The translations under genes were made by a program, and so were the position numbers. Below, one piece after another: positions 9,689 to 18,574 of a stretch of DNA of 64,000 nt (within the stretch, counting starts at the first letter, position 1; each line of letters starts with the position of its first letter). Under the pieces are notes generated by a model, which saw only the letters and a list, made by a program, of their open reading frames with translations, was not told the origin of the DNA and searched no databases. The stretch covers positions 806,001 to 870,000 of the forward strand of contig NZ_NPKN01000001.1 in NCBI RefSeq assembly GCF_008329435.1, read 5' to 3'. Origin of the DNA: Rhodanobacter sp. T12-5. GTDB taxonomy: Bacteria; Pseudomonadota; Gammaproteobacteria; Xanthomonadales; Rhodanobacteraceae.

Positions 9689-10483
9689 TCATTGCTGCAT
9701 CAGCTGGTTCACCCGGTCGCGCATGCTCTTCGCCAGGCAATCGACGTCGACGCCGCAGGCGTCCCGGCTCCTGAGCCAGTCGCGCTGTGCCTGCCGCAGC
9801 GGCGCGGTGTCATCGTCCGACAGCTTCAATGCGCGTCGATACGCGGCACTGACACTACGGTCATATCCGGCCAGCGTCGCCGACCTGCAGATCGTCCGTT
9901 CGGCAGCATGGTCTGTCGGGGCACAGGCAAACGAGGGCTTTACGGGATCGGAAGCCTGATGCCGGCGCAGTACCAGAACATAGCCGCCGTTGTCGTAGTT
10001 GGTCAGCAGTCGATCCATCGACAGGGGAATGATCCAGGCACCGTTCCATTGGGAATTTTCCGGATTACAGCTGACCCGCAGCGGTTGCACCGACGAATCC
10101 GGGAAGCTCAGCCTGAAATCGGACAGAGCCGGGTGCAGCGGCACTCCGTAATGCGGCGGGCGCGGGAATGCCTGCCCGATGAATTGCTGGAGCGAGCTTT
10201 TTGGAAGCGCGGAAAATCCCGGCTTCAGACAGTCGCGCGAATCGTTGTCCATGCTGATTGCGGAGCCGGCGATGCGCACCTGACGACCGAGCAGACGGGG
10301 GTCGGCGGGAACATACAGCCAATGGGGCTGATCCTGCCGGTCGACGTCCACCTGGATGACTTCCCACTGTCCTTGCAGCGAATCCGGCTTCGAGGCCGCG
10401 AACGCCGTGCTGCACGAGGCGATGCCACCGAGAGATAGCAGTAGCCAGGACAGATGCGAAGACAGGCGGCGCGGATCAGGCAT
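9689..10483 (-). CDS. periplasmic protein with C-terminal LprI-type (DUF1311) domain
   Basis: 264 residues with an N-terminal signal peptide ending near STAFAA (about residue 30). The middle (about residues 35-175) is of unknown type with several tryptophans. The last ~80 residues match the lysozyme-inhibitor LprI N-terminal domain pattern: [32 protein letters not shown], then [12 protein letters not shown] and [13 protein letters not shown], with four cysteines placed for two disulfides. LprI-type domains bind and inhibit lysozyme in some bacteria, but many members are untested. It lies 100 bases upstream of pyrC in the same direction with its own spacing. The domain call is good; the function is unknown. 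Confidence 0.72.
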   Translation of the reverse strand: MPDPRRLSSHLSWLLLSLGGIASCSTAFAASKPDSLQGQWEVIQVDVDRQDQPHWLYVPADPRLLGRQVRIAGSAISMDNDSRDCLKPGFSALPKSSLQQFIGQAFPRPPHYGVPLHPALSDFRLSFPDSSVQPLRVSCNPENSQWNGAWIIPLSMDRLLTNYDNGGYVLVLRRHQASDPVKPSFACAPTDHAAERTICRSATLAGYDRSVSAAYRRALKLSDDDTAPLRQAQRDWLRSRDACGVDVDCLAKSMRDRVNQLMQQ

Positions 10484-10620
10484 GACTATCCCGGGACAGG
10501 GTTTGACGGCAAGGCAAAACGGGTGAGGTTCACTTACTAGGCGAAGGTCGCTGTAGCGTCAAGGCGTTGACCCGCTGCCGACGCCCTGCTGCTCCATCCT
10601 TGCGTAGGCCCTGCACAACG

Positions 10621-10647
10621 AAAAAGCCCATCCGGTGAGGATGGGCT
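10621..10647 (-). terminator. intrinsic terminator of tRNA-Phe
   Basis: On the minus strand AGCCCATCC-TCACC-GGATGGGCT is followed directly by TTTTT, 15 bases past the tRNA 3' end. This is a textbook Rho-independent terminator. Confidence 0.85.
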
Positions 10648-10662
10648 AGTCGTTGACATACA

Positions 10663-10738
10663 TGGTGGCCGGGGACGGAATCGAACCGCCGACACGGGGA
10701 TTTTCAATCCCCTGCTCTACCAACTGAGCTACCCGGCC
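10663..10738 (-). tRNA. tRNA-Phe (GAA)
   Basis: 76 nt with encoded CCA. The acceptor stem GGCCGGG/CCCGGCC, a D-arm starting GCTCAGTTGGTAGAGC, the anticodon loop TTGAAAA with GAA anticodon (10703-10705 on the plus strand), GGTTCGATTCC in the T-arm and CCA at the 3' end are all intact. Its first 38 nt plus 3 bases upstream are duplicated at 20570-20610, marking it as the integration site of the island. Confidence 0.97.
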
Positions 10739-10741
10739 AGG
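10701..10741 (-). repeat. 41-bp direct repeat, left attachment site (within intact tRNA-Phe)
   Basis: Covers tRNA nucleotides 1-38 (5' end through the anticodon loop) plus three upstream bases, and is identical to 20570-20610. Identity stops at once on both sides: A against T at the anticodon side, G against A on the other. Confidence 0.88.
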
Positions 10742-10760
10742 GTGTTTCGGTAAGCCGCAC

Positions 10761-10789
10761 ATTAAAGCGGCGTGCGGCGGAGTTGTCAA
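10761..10789 (-). promoter_or_regulatory. promoter of intact tRNA-Phe
   Basis: Minus-strand TTGACA (10789-10784), 17-bp spacer, TTTAAT (10766-10761), 22 bases upstream of the tRNA 5' end. It lies inside the island boundary, so the working promoter appears to be island-borne. Confidence 0.75.
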
Positions 10790-11017
10790 GAAAAACAACC
10801 ATGTTGCGCCGGCCCCCTGATCGGGTGCGTGTAACTATTTGGCCTACTGGAAAAAGTTAGCCGCGAAGGGGGGCGACAATCCCCTGCTTGGCGAACAAGA
10901 TTGCCTTGAACGCACCTCGGGAACTTCGTGGCAAGCATAGTGCCGCCCCGGATGGCTAAGCTGCGCCATTTGTCGAGTGCGGGCTGTTATTCCGGAACTT
11001 GGGAAATGCAGCGGTAA

Positions 11018-11045
11018 GGGGGCCGCCGGGGGACCGCAAAAACGA
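11018..11045. repeat. GC-rich short repeat near left island end (possible arm-type site)
   Basis: Two imperfect copies, GGGGGCCGC and GGGGGACCGCAA, followed by AAACGA. The right island end has two exact copies of GGGGGCCGCAA (20465-20486) followed by ACGA. Similar sequences placed inside both ends could be integrase arm-binding sites; this is an inference. Confidence 0.4.
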
Positions 11046-11308
11046 TGAAATCAGCCATCACCGTTTTGGCCAAGGCGGTGTTGAATACCTGGGCAGTGGC
11101 CGTCTTGCGGACCATGTTCCGCGGCGGCTTCCAGTCGAGGTGATGCTTGATGACTTGCGACCGAGGGGCCAGCGTCAAAGCGCTCTGTTCAACGCGTAGT
11201 GGTCGGCTCAGGATCGGTGCTGGTTGAAACTGATGGGTGCGCTCGATCGGACCAATAGCAAGTGAGGTCGTGGGACGATGGGAGCAAGAACAGAGGGGAG
11301 TAAACAAT

Positions 11309-13144
11309 TTGATTAACAAAGGCACGAAACAAAAGCTCACGCAATACCTGAGAGCTGCGGCACCCAGTTATGCCATCCTGCTCCGGGGAGCATGGGGCTC
11401 AGGTAAATCATTTTTCTGGGGAGGCTTCAAGGAAGGGCAACTCCACAAACTTCGTAAGAATGACATCACCTTCTCAGTGGCTGGCCTCGCCACGCTTGAA
11501 GAACTGGAACAGGCCATGTTCCTGGCATCGGTGAAAGACCTGGGAACAGACACGCTTCGCGAGACGGGCACCATCGTTGGCAGGGCGCTTCTCCGGTTGG
11601 TCAAAGTTGATCCCGATGACATCAAGCTCAAAGCAGCCGTGCGATCAGGCAAGACCGTTATTTGCATCGACGACCTGGAACGGTTCGGCGGTGACTTCAA
11701 GGTGCTGTTCGGCTTCATCGTCTCGCTGCTGGATGCCGCCAAGCTCCACGTCGTGTTGATCTCCGACGAGGAACGGGCCGTCAAAGATTTGGCGGGTTAC
11801 CAGGACTATAAGGAGAAGATCATCTCCGTGACGGCAGAGGTGCGTCCCGACATCGAGGCGTTCTACAACGATACCGTCAATGGGTTTGAGCACAAACTCA
11901 CACGCGAAACCCTCTTGGATATTCAAGATCACGCCGTTGCGTTCTTCAAGGAGAAGAGGCTTAAAAATCTCCGGTCACTCCGCAGCATCCTGGAAGAAAT
12001 GAAACTCATCATGGAAGACATGAAGTGGCCCGAGGGGCAAGCTGCGTCCCTGGGTGCGTTGCTCTCAGCGGTGACATTTCACGTGATGGCCGTAACCAAA
12101 GATGTCACGAACGAAGCTTTGGTGCGGGAGGTCTTTCTACACGGCGATCTTGGCACCACCTTCATGATGAGCCGGGTCAATCAGAAAAAGAAGGCGGGTA
12201 GTGAGAGCGAGGGAGAAAGCGGTGCGCCGCTCAGCAAGCTGGTCGACGATCTAGGTTTTGAAAGTGACATCTACGAGTGGCATGGCTCTAAGGCCTATGC
12301 CGAATACGTGACCGCAGAGGGATTCCAGCCAGATCAAATCGCCCAAGACTTCCAGGTTTTTGGACACGTCAAGCAGGAAGGCGCGTCTTTGTTGGAGCGG
12401 TTTAGGTCTTACCGCACGATGGATGAAACAGAATTTCGAGCTTGCGTGACGGAGTTGGAGCAGAAGGTGGCCGCGGGTGACTTCGAACATCTGCAACACA
12501 TGTGGGAGGCATACGAAATCCTGGAGCGCCTATCGCAGCAGAAGTTGATCACCACATCTCCCGAGGTGTGGCGGGACAAATTTATTCAACTCGCGAAGAA
12601 CTTTAAGGTGACTAGTGACACCCCGTCTTCCTTCGAGGTCTGGCCAGAGAAGCGTGACGGCAATCATGAGGCCGTTTTAGAGGCGTTGAAAGCGCTCGAA
12701 CAAAGGATCCGGGTGATGAAGATGAAGGCCGAAAATGATGCCGCCCAGAAGGTCATCATCGAGGGCGAAGATGGTCCGACGATCGAGGGGTATAGAACGC
12801 CCTTTGTGGATGCCAAAGCTACGGATATTTACGCTCGCCTTCGCGCAGCAGGGCGCGCCGGAACCGATCGAATGGTGCAGTTTTTTCGTAAACGTCTTGG
12901 CATCTCGAACCTGCACGACTTCGCTACCGGCGAGGTGCCATTCGCAAAGGCCTTGGCGAAACTCATCGAGGCCAGGACCCCAAACACCGCGCCGATTACC
13001 CTGGACGATGCGGCGTGGTTGCAGTTGGCCGCCATCCTTCGCCACTTCGTCACCAGGCTTTCCCCACCCAAGAAAGCGGTAACACCACCGCCATCAGCCC
13101 AGAGGGGGAGTGCCAAAGGCACCGCCACCGAAGGAAGTGCATAG
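11309..13144 (+). CDS. KAP-family P-loop NTPase
   Basis: 611 residues from a TTG start that has GAGGGGAG eight bases upstream. The in-frame GTG at 11237 would add 24 residues but has no ribosome-binding site. Walker A is GAWGSGKS (about 27-34) and Walker B is VICIDDLERF (about 117-126); GxWGSGKS with hhhIDDLER is the KAP signature. VVLISDEERAVKD follows in the sensor position. No clear membrane helices are seen, unlike many KAP proteins. The C-terminal two-thirds is helical, charged and of unknown fold. KAP ATPases occur in several anti-phage systems (for example QatA). It is 89 bases upstream of the RloC-like gene on the same strand, so the pair probably forms an operon. The function is not established. 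Confidence 0.78.
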   Translation: MINKGTKQKLTQYLRAAAPSYAILLRGAWGSGKSFFWGGFKEGQLHKLRKNDITFSVAGLATLEELEQAMFLASVKDLGTDTLRETGTIVGRALLRLVKVDPDDIKLKAAVRSGKTVICIDDLERFGGDFKVLFGFIVSLLDAAKLHVVLISDEERAVKDLAGYQDYKEKIISVTAEVRPDIEAFYNDTVNGFEHKLTRETLLDIQDHAVAFFKEKRLKNLRSLRSILEEMKLIMEDMKWPEGQAASLGALLSAVTFHVMAVTKDVTNEALVREVFLHGDLGTTFMMSRVNQKKKAGSESEGESGAPLSKLVDDLGFESDIYEWHGSKAYAEYVTAEGFQPDQIAQDFQVFGHVKQEGASLLERFRSYRTMDETEFRACVTELEQKVAAGDFEHLQHMWEAYEILERLSQQKLITTSPEVWRDKFIQLAKNFKVTSDTPSSFEVWPEKRDGNHEAVLEALKALEQRIRVMKMKAENDAAQKVIIEGEDGPTIEGYRTPFVDAKATDIYARLRAAGRAGTDRMVQFFRKRLGISNLHDFATGEVPFAKALAKLIEARTPNTAPITLDDAAWLQLAAILRHFVTRLSPPKKAVTPPPSAQRGSAKGTATEGSA

Positions 13145-13233
13145 CTGACGAAGTCCAATCGGACGATTGACGGCGTTAGAAGTTCCTGTCGGTCGGTGAG
13201 ACGATAGGTCATGGCCGGCGAGAGGGGACAGGG

Positions 13234-15477
13234 ATGATCAGTAGCATTTCGATTCACAAATACAAGAGTTTTCACCCGACAGATCCGACGAACATCACCT
13301 TCGCCGTGAACCCTGCGAAGCCGGTTTTCATGTATGGCCTCAACGGTGCGGGTAAGTCTGCGATCGGCGAAATGATCCATCGGATTGGGCTGCATGACGA
13401 ATCGGTGAATCATTGCGGGATCACGACGACGGGCGATGGACCGTTCCGTTACCTCGTTTACAACCATGAGTTCGTGGAGCGTGCCATTGGGCAAGCGGCG
13501 GGGATGCCTGGCATTTTTACGTTGGGTGAGATCGACACCGAACTCCAAAGGACGATAGAAGCCTTGATTGACGAGTCGGCGCAGCTCGAAACCACGCGGG
13601 CGGCGTTACAGGATCCTATTCAAACCACCAAAGACTCGATGGAAAGCACGACCGAAGCGGCCGTCACTGGTGTATGGAAAGCGCACACCGATCATGTCGA
13701 CGGCCCGCTGAGTGAACTGTTGAAGAGCTATGGAAGGAACCGAAGAAAGTTCTTCAATGACCTTCGCACCTTTGCTGTCCCTGATGACCTGGTCTTGCCG
13801 GGTCTCGAAGAGCTGACGCAGCGGTGGGCGGATGTCAGTGGAGACGCCGCCGCGAAAGAATTACTGCGCGTCGATTTCGCAGGCCTCGACAACATCGAGC
13901 TCGACCCGATCTGGGCAGAACCAATTGAGGTATCTGGTTCTAGCCGACTGGCTCCTTTGATCGAACGGCTGCGCAATTCAGATTGGGTCGGCGCTGGGCG
14001 CCGCTACATCCAAGGCGATGAGTGTCCGTTCTGTCAGCAAGATCTTCCCTCCGACTTCACGGACGAACTGGCCAAGCTTCTCGACGGAGATCGGCAGGTC
14101 AAGCTTGAACATGTTCGAGTGCTGGCCCAAGCCTATGAACGGCGGGCATTGGAGATCGACCAGGCCATGGAACGCGCGCTCCAAGAGCCGCTCGCCAGTC
14201 GAAGCAAAATGCTGCATGAAGCGTGGGAATTGGCCAAGGTTCGCATCCGGCTCAATCTTTCAGCCATGCGGAACAAAGTGGAAAAGCCCGGTGATCCGGT
14301 CGAAGTGGAGCGAGTCAACACAACGGACATGCAGCAAATCTTGGCGGCGATCAATATCGACATCGAAGCCTTCAACAGGCGTGTCGCCGATCGAGAGACT
14401 GAAAAGAAGTGGGTGCGCACGGCCTTCTGGCGTTTGCTCTGGCGAGATCGTATGGAGGTCTATCACGCCTATGACTCCGCCATGGCGCCACTCAACGAGG
14501 CGTTGAAGCGATTGCAGCAGGAAGAGGGCGACGCGGCGGCACAGGTGGCGGCCATCACCGCTGGATTGGCAGAGCTGAGGCGCAGCCAAACTGGTGTGGA
14601 CGCTTCTGTCGTAGCGATCAATGCACGACTCTTGAACATGGGTATCGACTCGTTTTCGATCATCCGCAAGCCCGGAGAAGGAAGCCTTTACTGTCTGGCC
14701 AGGCCGGGGCAGGTAGACGTGGCGATGAATTCGTTGAGTGAAGGGGAGAAGACCCTAATTTCCTTCCTCTACTACATGGAGATGCTTAAAGGCTCAAACG
14801 ATGAGGACAATGTTCCATCCTTGGGGAAAACCGTGGTGGTGATCGACGATCCGATTTCTAGTCTGTCGGTAAACTACGTCTTCGACATCGCCAGCACGAT
14901 CCACCACGAGCTGATCAAGCAGGACGAGCAAGGAAGAGCCAGGGTCAGGCAAGTGATCGTCCTGACGCACAATCTTTTCTTTTTGCACGAGCTGCTCAAG
15001 CTGTCGAGCGGCAAGTTGGCGACGGCGGAGAAGAGGTGCCAGCTTCTACGAGTCACCAAGCAGCAGCACACGAAAGTGTTGCCGATGTTGGCCAAGGATC
15101 TGATGAATGACTACGACTCGCTCTGGCAGGTGCTTCGCGATGCGAGGGATGGGAATGTTCCTGCAATCATGGTGCCCAACACCATGCGATGCATTCTCGA
15201 ACTCTTTTTCTCTTTTACTCAAAAAGAGGACGAGTTTGCGAGTGCCTTGGCTACGCTGGAAACAGACACAAAGTTTGTCGCACTCAGCCGGTTTCTCAAT
15301 CGCGGGTCCCACAAGGACGGCATCAACATGACCGTCATGGACTATGCGCAATATGACGTGTCTTATTATCTTGAAAAATTTCAGGCAGTGTTCGAACAGG
15401 CCGGTTTCCCAGACCACTTCACATTGCGCATGGGCGTAGCACCTCCCAATGACGGTGAAGCTGTCAGAGTGGCTTGA
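13234..15477 (+). CDS. AAA_13-type ATPase, PrrC/RloC-like (candidate anticodon nuclease)
   Basis: 747 residues. Walker A GLNGAGKS (35-42) follows an SMC/Rad50-like N-terminus (ISSISIHKYKSF). The segment YLVYNHEFVE...GIFTLGEID is typical of AAA_13/PrrC proteins. A CPFC motif (264-267) sits in the middle between helical stretches, like the zinc hook of RloC. The ABC signature LSEGEK (501-506), Walker B VVVIDDP (534-540) and H-loop VLTHN (576-580) complete the ATPase head. The C-terminus has Arg652-x3-Glu656 and His693 (in NRGSH), resembling the Arg/Glu/His triad proposed for PrrC and RloC anticodon nucleases. Size fits RloC better than the ~400-residue PrrC. RNase activity and tRNA target are inferences. 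It ends 15 bases from the convergent MmeI-like gene. Confidence 0.8.
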   Translation: MISSISIHKYKSFHPTDPTNITFAVNPAKPVFMYGLNGAGKSAIGEMIHRIGLHDESVNHCGITTTGDGPFRYLVYNHEFVERAIGQAAGMPGIFTLGEIDTELQRTIEALIDESAQLETTRAALQDPIQTTKDSMESTTEAAVTGVWKAHTDHVDGPLSELLKSYGRNRRKFFNDLRTFAVPDDLVLPGLEELTQRWADVSGDAAAKELLRVDFAGLDNIELDPIWAEPIEVSGSSRLAPLIERLRNSDWVGAGRRYIQGDECPFCQQDLPSDFTDELAKLLDGDRQVKLEHVRVLAQAYERRALEIDQAMERALQEPLASRSKMLHEAWELAKVRIRLNLSAMRNKVEKPGDPVEVERVNTTDMQQILAAINIDIEAFNRRVADRETEKKWVRTAFWRLLWRDRMEVYHAYDSAMAPLNEALKRLQQEEGDAAAQVAAITAGLAELRRSQTGVDASVVAINARLLNMGIDSFSIIRKPGEGSLYCLARPGQVDVAMNSLSEGEKTLISFLYYMEMLKGSNDEDNVPSLGKTVVVIDDPISSLSVNYVFDIASTIHHELIKQDEQGRARVRQVIVLTHNLFFLHELLKLSSGKLATAEKRCQLLRVTKQQHTKVLPMLAKDLMNDYDSLWQVLRDARDGNVPAIMVPNTMRCILELFFSFTQKEDEFASALATLETDTKFVALSRFLNRGSHKDGINMTVMDYAQYDVSYYLEKFQAVFEQAGFPDHFTLRMGVAPPNDGEAVRVA

Positions 15478-15492
15478 TGAAGCAGACAGTCG

Positions 15493-18366
15493 TCAGGTGA
15501 ACTTGATAGCTGCCGCAGTCACAAGAGACGCGGGTTTGGGGAAAGTGGACGGCACGCCGGGTCCGCAAACGGACTGTCCACTGTCAAGTCGTTTCGCGAC
15601 CGCGGCATTGAGAGCAAGTATTCTTTCGAGAATGTTCGACTTACTGGTGAGACCGTAAGCAGCCAGCACCGCTGCGTCTAGGGCCGCGTGCGCATCTTTC
15701 AACGGGCTCTTACCTGGCAGGTCAAGTGTTCGATACATACCGCGCAAGCCCCCCTCCGACGTGCTCAGGGTGTCGTCACGCAGCTTTTGTAGCGCACGAG
15801 CGGCGGTCGCCACCGCCAACACTTGGGCTGACGTTGCGGATTGGGGCCAAGGAAACGTGTCAAAAACAGAAGCAGACGTATAGCGAGGGTCGGACTTCAT
15901 GTTCGAGCACTTCGCGTGAAACCAGTGGTAATGCACAGAAGATTGGAGGATCCCAAAGCTGTAATCGTCAGCCAGGGCAAACACCTGCAATGCGTCGCCG
16001 GGCAGCACTGAGCGGTCAACAAACGCAAAGATGGGCCGCTTGGTTACGCGTGAGCATGCAAGGTAACGTGGAAGCTCCTTGATCGCGTCCACCAATTTGG
16101 TGCGTGGCCGCCAGTGCCGCCACCAATAGTCCATGGACGCCGCGCGCTCAGTCGCTTCATCGCCAATCTTGGCGGCTTTGGCCACCATGTCTGGTAAGAC
16201 GGTTGTTTTGATGTGTGAGAAGGCATTCGGGTATTTTTTTGCTTCAAGGATGCTCATCTCACCAAAGTTGATCAGATAGCGATGTTTGAGCCGGTCGCCG
16301 AGCAAATCATCCCCGACCAAGTAGGGATGAGTGACGGCTTTTTCGCCGGCGACAGTCAACGACTTCCGAAACGCCCTGTCGATGACGAAACCCGAATGGC
16401 CTGGCGTGATGCCCTGACTAACTACGGTCGGCTCTTCATATTCGAGAACCGCAGCAGTCCCTACGTCGGTCTGATCGGACAGCGATGCGTTGATGTGAGC
16501 GACCTCGCGGGTGCCTAACTCGAACTCCTTGTCTGCGCGGCCGGGCTTGACTTTTTTCTTGCCGCCGGCGGCTTCGGTCGCCTTGAACCATAGCTGGCGT
16601 GTTTTCGGTAGGAGCTTGGCGTCCTGCGTGTGCACCCAGTTCGCAATCGACACGTGGACGACAGCTTCGCCGGACCATGGCTGGTTGTCCACGGCGTCTA
16701 CGATTGTTCCAGTTTTACAAATCACCTCTAAGCCACCCTCACGGCTGGCGTTGTTCCGAATGTTCTGCGTGCCCACGAGACCTGCGCGACCAGCAAGTGG
16801 ATCTTTTGCAGTGCAATTGGGCAAAGTCTTGGCGGCCCGGTTGAACCAATAAACGCAGAAGTCAGCCATGCCCGGCACTTCCGGGTATGCGGCGCGTAAA
16901 CGGTTGACGTAGGTTGCCCCAAGGTTTGGTTTCAACAGTTTGGCGCCGAGGAACGGGGGGTTTCCGATGATGACGTCGGCCTTGGGCCACGGAGTCCGCT
17001 TGCCATCGTCCTGCATCAGTGCATCACCGGTGTGGAAGTTTCGATCCAGGTTGTCGAGGGGCAGGGCGTTTTCGCTGATGTGCAACTCATCTATTGCGAG
17101 CTTGTGAGCCAGCATCATCGTGACCTTGGCCAACTCAACTGCAAACGGGTTCACATCTATGCCAAAAAAATTCTTCGCCGTCACAAACCCGAACGGTCGC
17201 TGAGATGCATCGACGCTCTCGAACTCGCCCATTTTCTCGTAGATCGATGCTTCCAGACGTTTGAGTTCGCGGTAAGCAACATAAAGGAAGTTGCCCGAGC
17301 CACATGCGGGATCAAGCACGCGAAAGGTTTCAATCCGCGCCAACAGTCCTTTCAAGGCCTTCAATGTCGTGGCTTTTTCAATCTGCTCACGCCAGGGAAA
17401 GACAATGGTGGGAGTCACGACTTTCATGATGTCCACGGGACTGGTGTAGTGAGCGCCCTGAGCGCGACGTTCGTCCGTGTCCATGCTGTGTTCGAAGATC
17501 GCGCCAAATATTTCTGGTCGGACTTTCGACCAGTCGAACTTGGCCGCTTCGCGCAACATCCCAATCTCCTCCATGGTCAGCTCGATGCGAGCGGGGAGCG
17601 CGAATAGGCCGCCGTTAAAGTAGGGAACTCCTTTGAAACGTCCGCCGCCGGTAGTGCCCGGGGAATTCATTTCGAAAAAAAGCTGTCCAATCAGGTCAAA
17701 GGCCCGAGCTGGGGTGGTGCAGTCATCGAGTAAGTGGGTGAAGAAATAGCGATCTAAGAGGCCTATGTTCTGGGAGAACAGAGCCATCAAGGTCTGCATC
17801 GTGAACCGCTGGGCGAGCGAACGATCCACCTTCCGGTGGATCAACGATCGGAAAAGCAAGACGAGCAGATCAGCTGCGTCGCGGGTGACAGTTTCTTGAT
17901 GGTTGCCGAATACGGGTTCGTTGTCCGTCGGGAACAAAAACTTCAACGGCCCAAATTTCGTGGGGAGCTCTGTCAGCTTCACCATATCGACAGGGCTGTC
18001 CATTTGGGTTTCGAAGTCGTAAACCCAAAACTCGTCGAAATTGCAAAGGACAACCCAGCGCGGGCGCCCCGGGACCAAGCGCGTCCAATAGTCGAAGGCC
18101 TGGCGGTAGTGCTTGCTGAGGTTCTCGCCTCGCTTTTTCATCTCTATCAGGACGGTAGGCTTCCAGACCAGATCCGCAAAACTGGTCCCCTTCGTCGCCT
18201 TCTTGATGCGATCTTCGAGGACAGCGCCAGCTTCCTTGACGCCCACTTGGCCGAAGGCCTGAAATAGGTGGTCTAAGAAGATCTGGGCTTCGCCTTTCTC
18301 GTCGCCGTTGACGTGCTTGGTGCACCAGTCCACGAATGTTTGTAAGACTCGGGTGCGATCAGACAT
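15493..18366 (-). CDS. MmeI-like type IIL single-chain restriction-modification enzyme
   Basis: 957 residues. The N-terminus has a PD-(D/E)xK nuclease pattern, Asp65 then Glu75-Met-Lys77 (LIEMKKR), with the same Asp-x9-Glu-x-Lys spacing as described for MmeI. A helical connector leads to an N6-adenine methyltransferase with GAHYTSP (304-310), motif I LDPACGSGNF (351-360) and motif IV NPPF (469-472). A target-recognition region (about 600-830) and a C-terminal helical domain follow. Type IIL enzymes cut DNA at a fixed distance from the site and methylate one strand for self-protection, so no separate methyltransferase is needed. All motifs look intact. Recognition sequence unknown. BREX PglX is an alternative but is longer and lacks this nuclease. 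Confidence 0.87.
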   Translation of the reverse strand: MSDRTRVLQTFVDWCTKHVNGDEKGEAQIFLDHLFQAFGQVGVKEAGAVLEDRIKKATKGTSFADLVWKPTVLIEMKKRGENLSKHYRQAFDYWTRLVPGRPRWVVLCNFDEFWVYDFETQMDSPVDMVKLTELPTKFGPLKFLFPTDNEPVFGNHQETVTRDAADLLVLLFRSLIHRKVDRSLAQRFTMQTLMALFSQNIGLLDRYFFTHLLDDCTTPARAFDLIGQLFFEMNSPGTTGGGRFKGVPYFNGGLFALPARIELTMEEIGMLREAAKFDWSKVRPEIFGAIFEHSMDTDERRAQGAHYTSPVDIMKVVTPTIVFPWREQIEKATTLKALKGLLARIETFRVLDPACGSGNFLYVAYRELKRLEASIYEKMGEFESVDASQRPFGFVTAKNFFGIDVNPFAVELAKVTMMLAHKLAIDELHISENALPLDNLDRNFHTGDALMQDDGKRTPWPKADVIIGNPPFLGAKLLKPNLGATYVNRLRAAYPEVPGMADFCVYWFNRAAKTLPNCTAKDPLAGRAGLVGTQNIRNNASREGGLEVICKTGTIVDAVDNQPWSGEAVVHVSIANWVHTQDAKLLPKTRQLWFKATEAAGGKKKVKPGRADKEFELGTREVAHINASLSDQTDVGTAAVLEYEEPTVVSQGITPGHSGFVIDRAFRKSLTVAGEKAVTHPYLVGDDLLGDRLKHRYLINFGEMSILEAKKYPNAFSHIKTTVLPDMVAKAAKIGDEATERAASMDYWWRHWRPRTKLVDAIKELPRYLACSRVTKRPIFAFVDRSVLPGDALQVFALADDYSFGILQSSVHYHWFHAKCSNMKSDPRYTSASVFDTFPWPQSATSAQVLAVATAARALQKLRDDTLSTSEGGLRGMYRTLDLPGKSPLKDAHAALDAAVLAAYGLTSKSNILERILALNAAVAKRLDSGQSVCGPGVPSTFPKPASLVTAAAIKFT

Positions 18367-18546
18367 TCGGGCGTTCCTGCCAGCGTTGTGGAATAGAAAA
18401 GCTTAACCCGTGGTGACACATTAAGCATTAAGGGAAAGAAGGTGCTGACCTCTGTTGCAATCAGCCGATTCTCCATCTGTATTTCTGTCGCTCGGCTTGC
18501 GGCGCTTCGCTCTCTAACCCCTTCCGCGCTGACCTCAGTAAAGAGA

Positions 18547-18568
18547 AGAGGCGCCATATGGCGCCTCT
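18547..18568 (-). terminator. 22-bp perfect palindrome, probable terminator
   Basis: A perfect palindrome centred on CCATATGG, immediately downstream of the minus-strand small gene ending at 18575 and upstream of the MmeI-like gene. On the minus strand it is followed by TCTCTTT. It would separate the transcription of the two genes. Confidence 0.6.
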
Positions 18569-18574
18569 CTTTCG

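Larger units (their letters stand above)
10742..11308. other. 567-bp region without a recognised gene at the left island end
   Basis: Holds the tRNA-Phe promoter at its left end and a GGGGGCCGC/GGGGACCGCAA repeat pair at 11018-11045 resembling the repeats near the right end. A minus-strand frame (10987-11340) and a GTG-started extension of the next gene are open, but neither shows recognisable protein features. No integrase remnant could be recognised by eye. Confidence 0.5.

Noticed and set aside
10987..11340. 117-codon minus-strand frame at the left island end, considered as an integrase remnant
   Set aside because: No tyrosine- or serine-recombinase residues could be recognised, and it overlaps the ribosome-binding site of the KAP gene.
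12829..13548. 239-codon minus frame spanning the KAP/RloC-like junction
   Set aside because: It overlaps two better-supported genes and shows no family features.
15493..18366. BREX PglX methyltransferase
   Set aside because: Shorter than PglX, no other BREX genes, and the N-terminal Asp-x9-Glu-x-Lys nuclease pattern fits MmeI-like enzymes.
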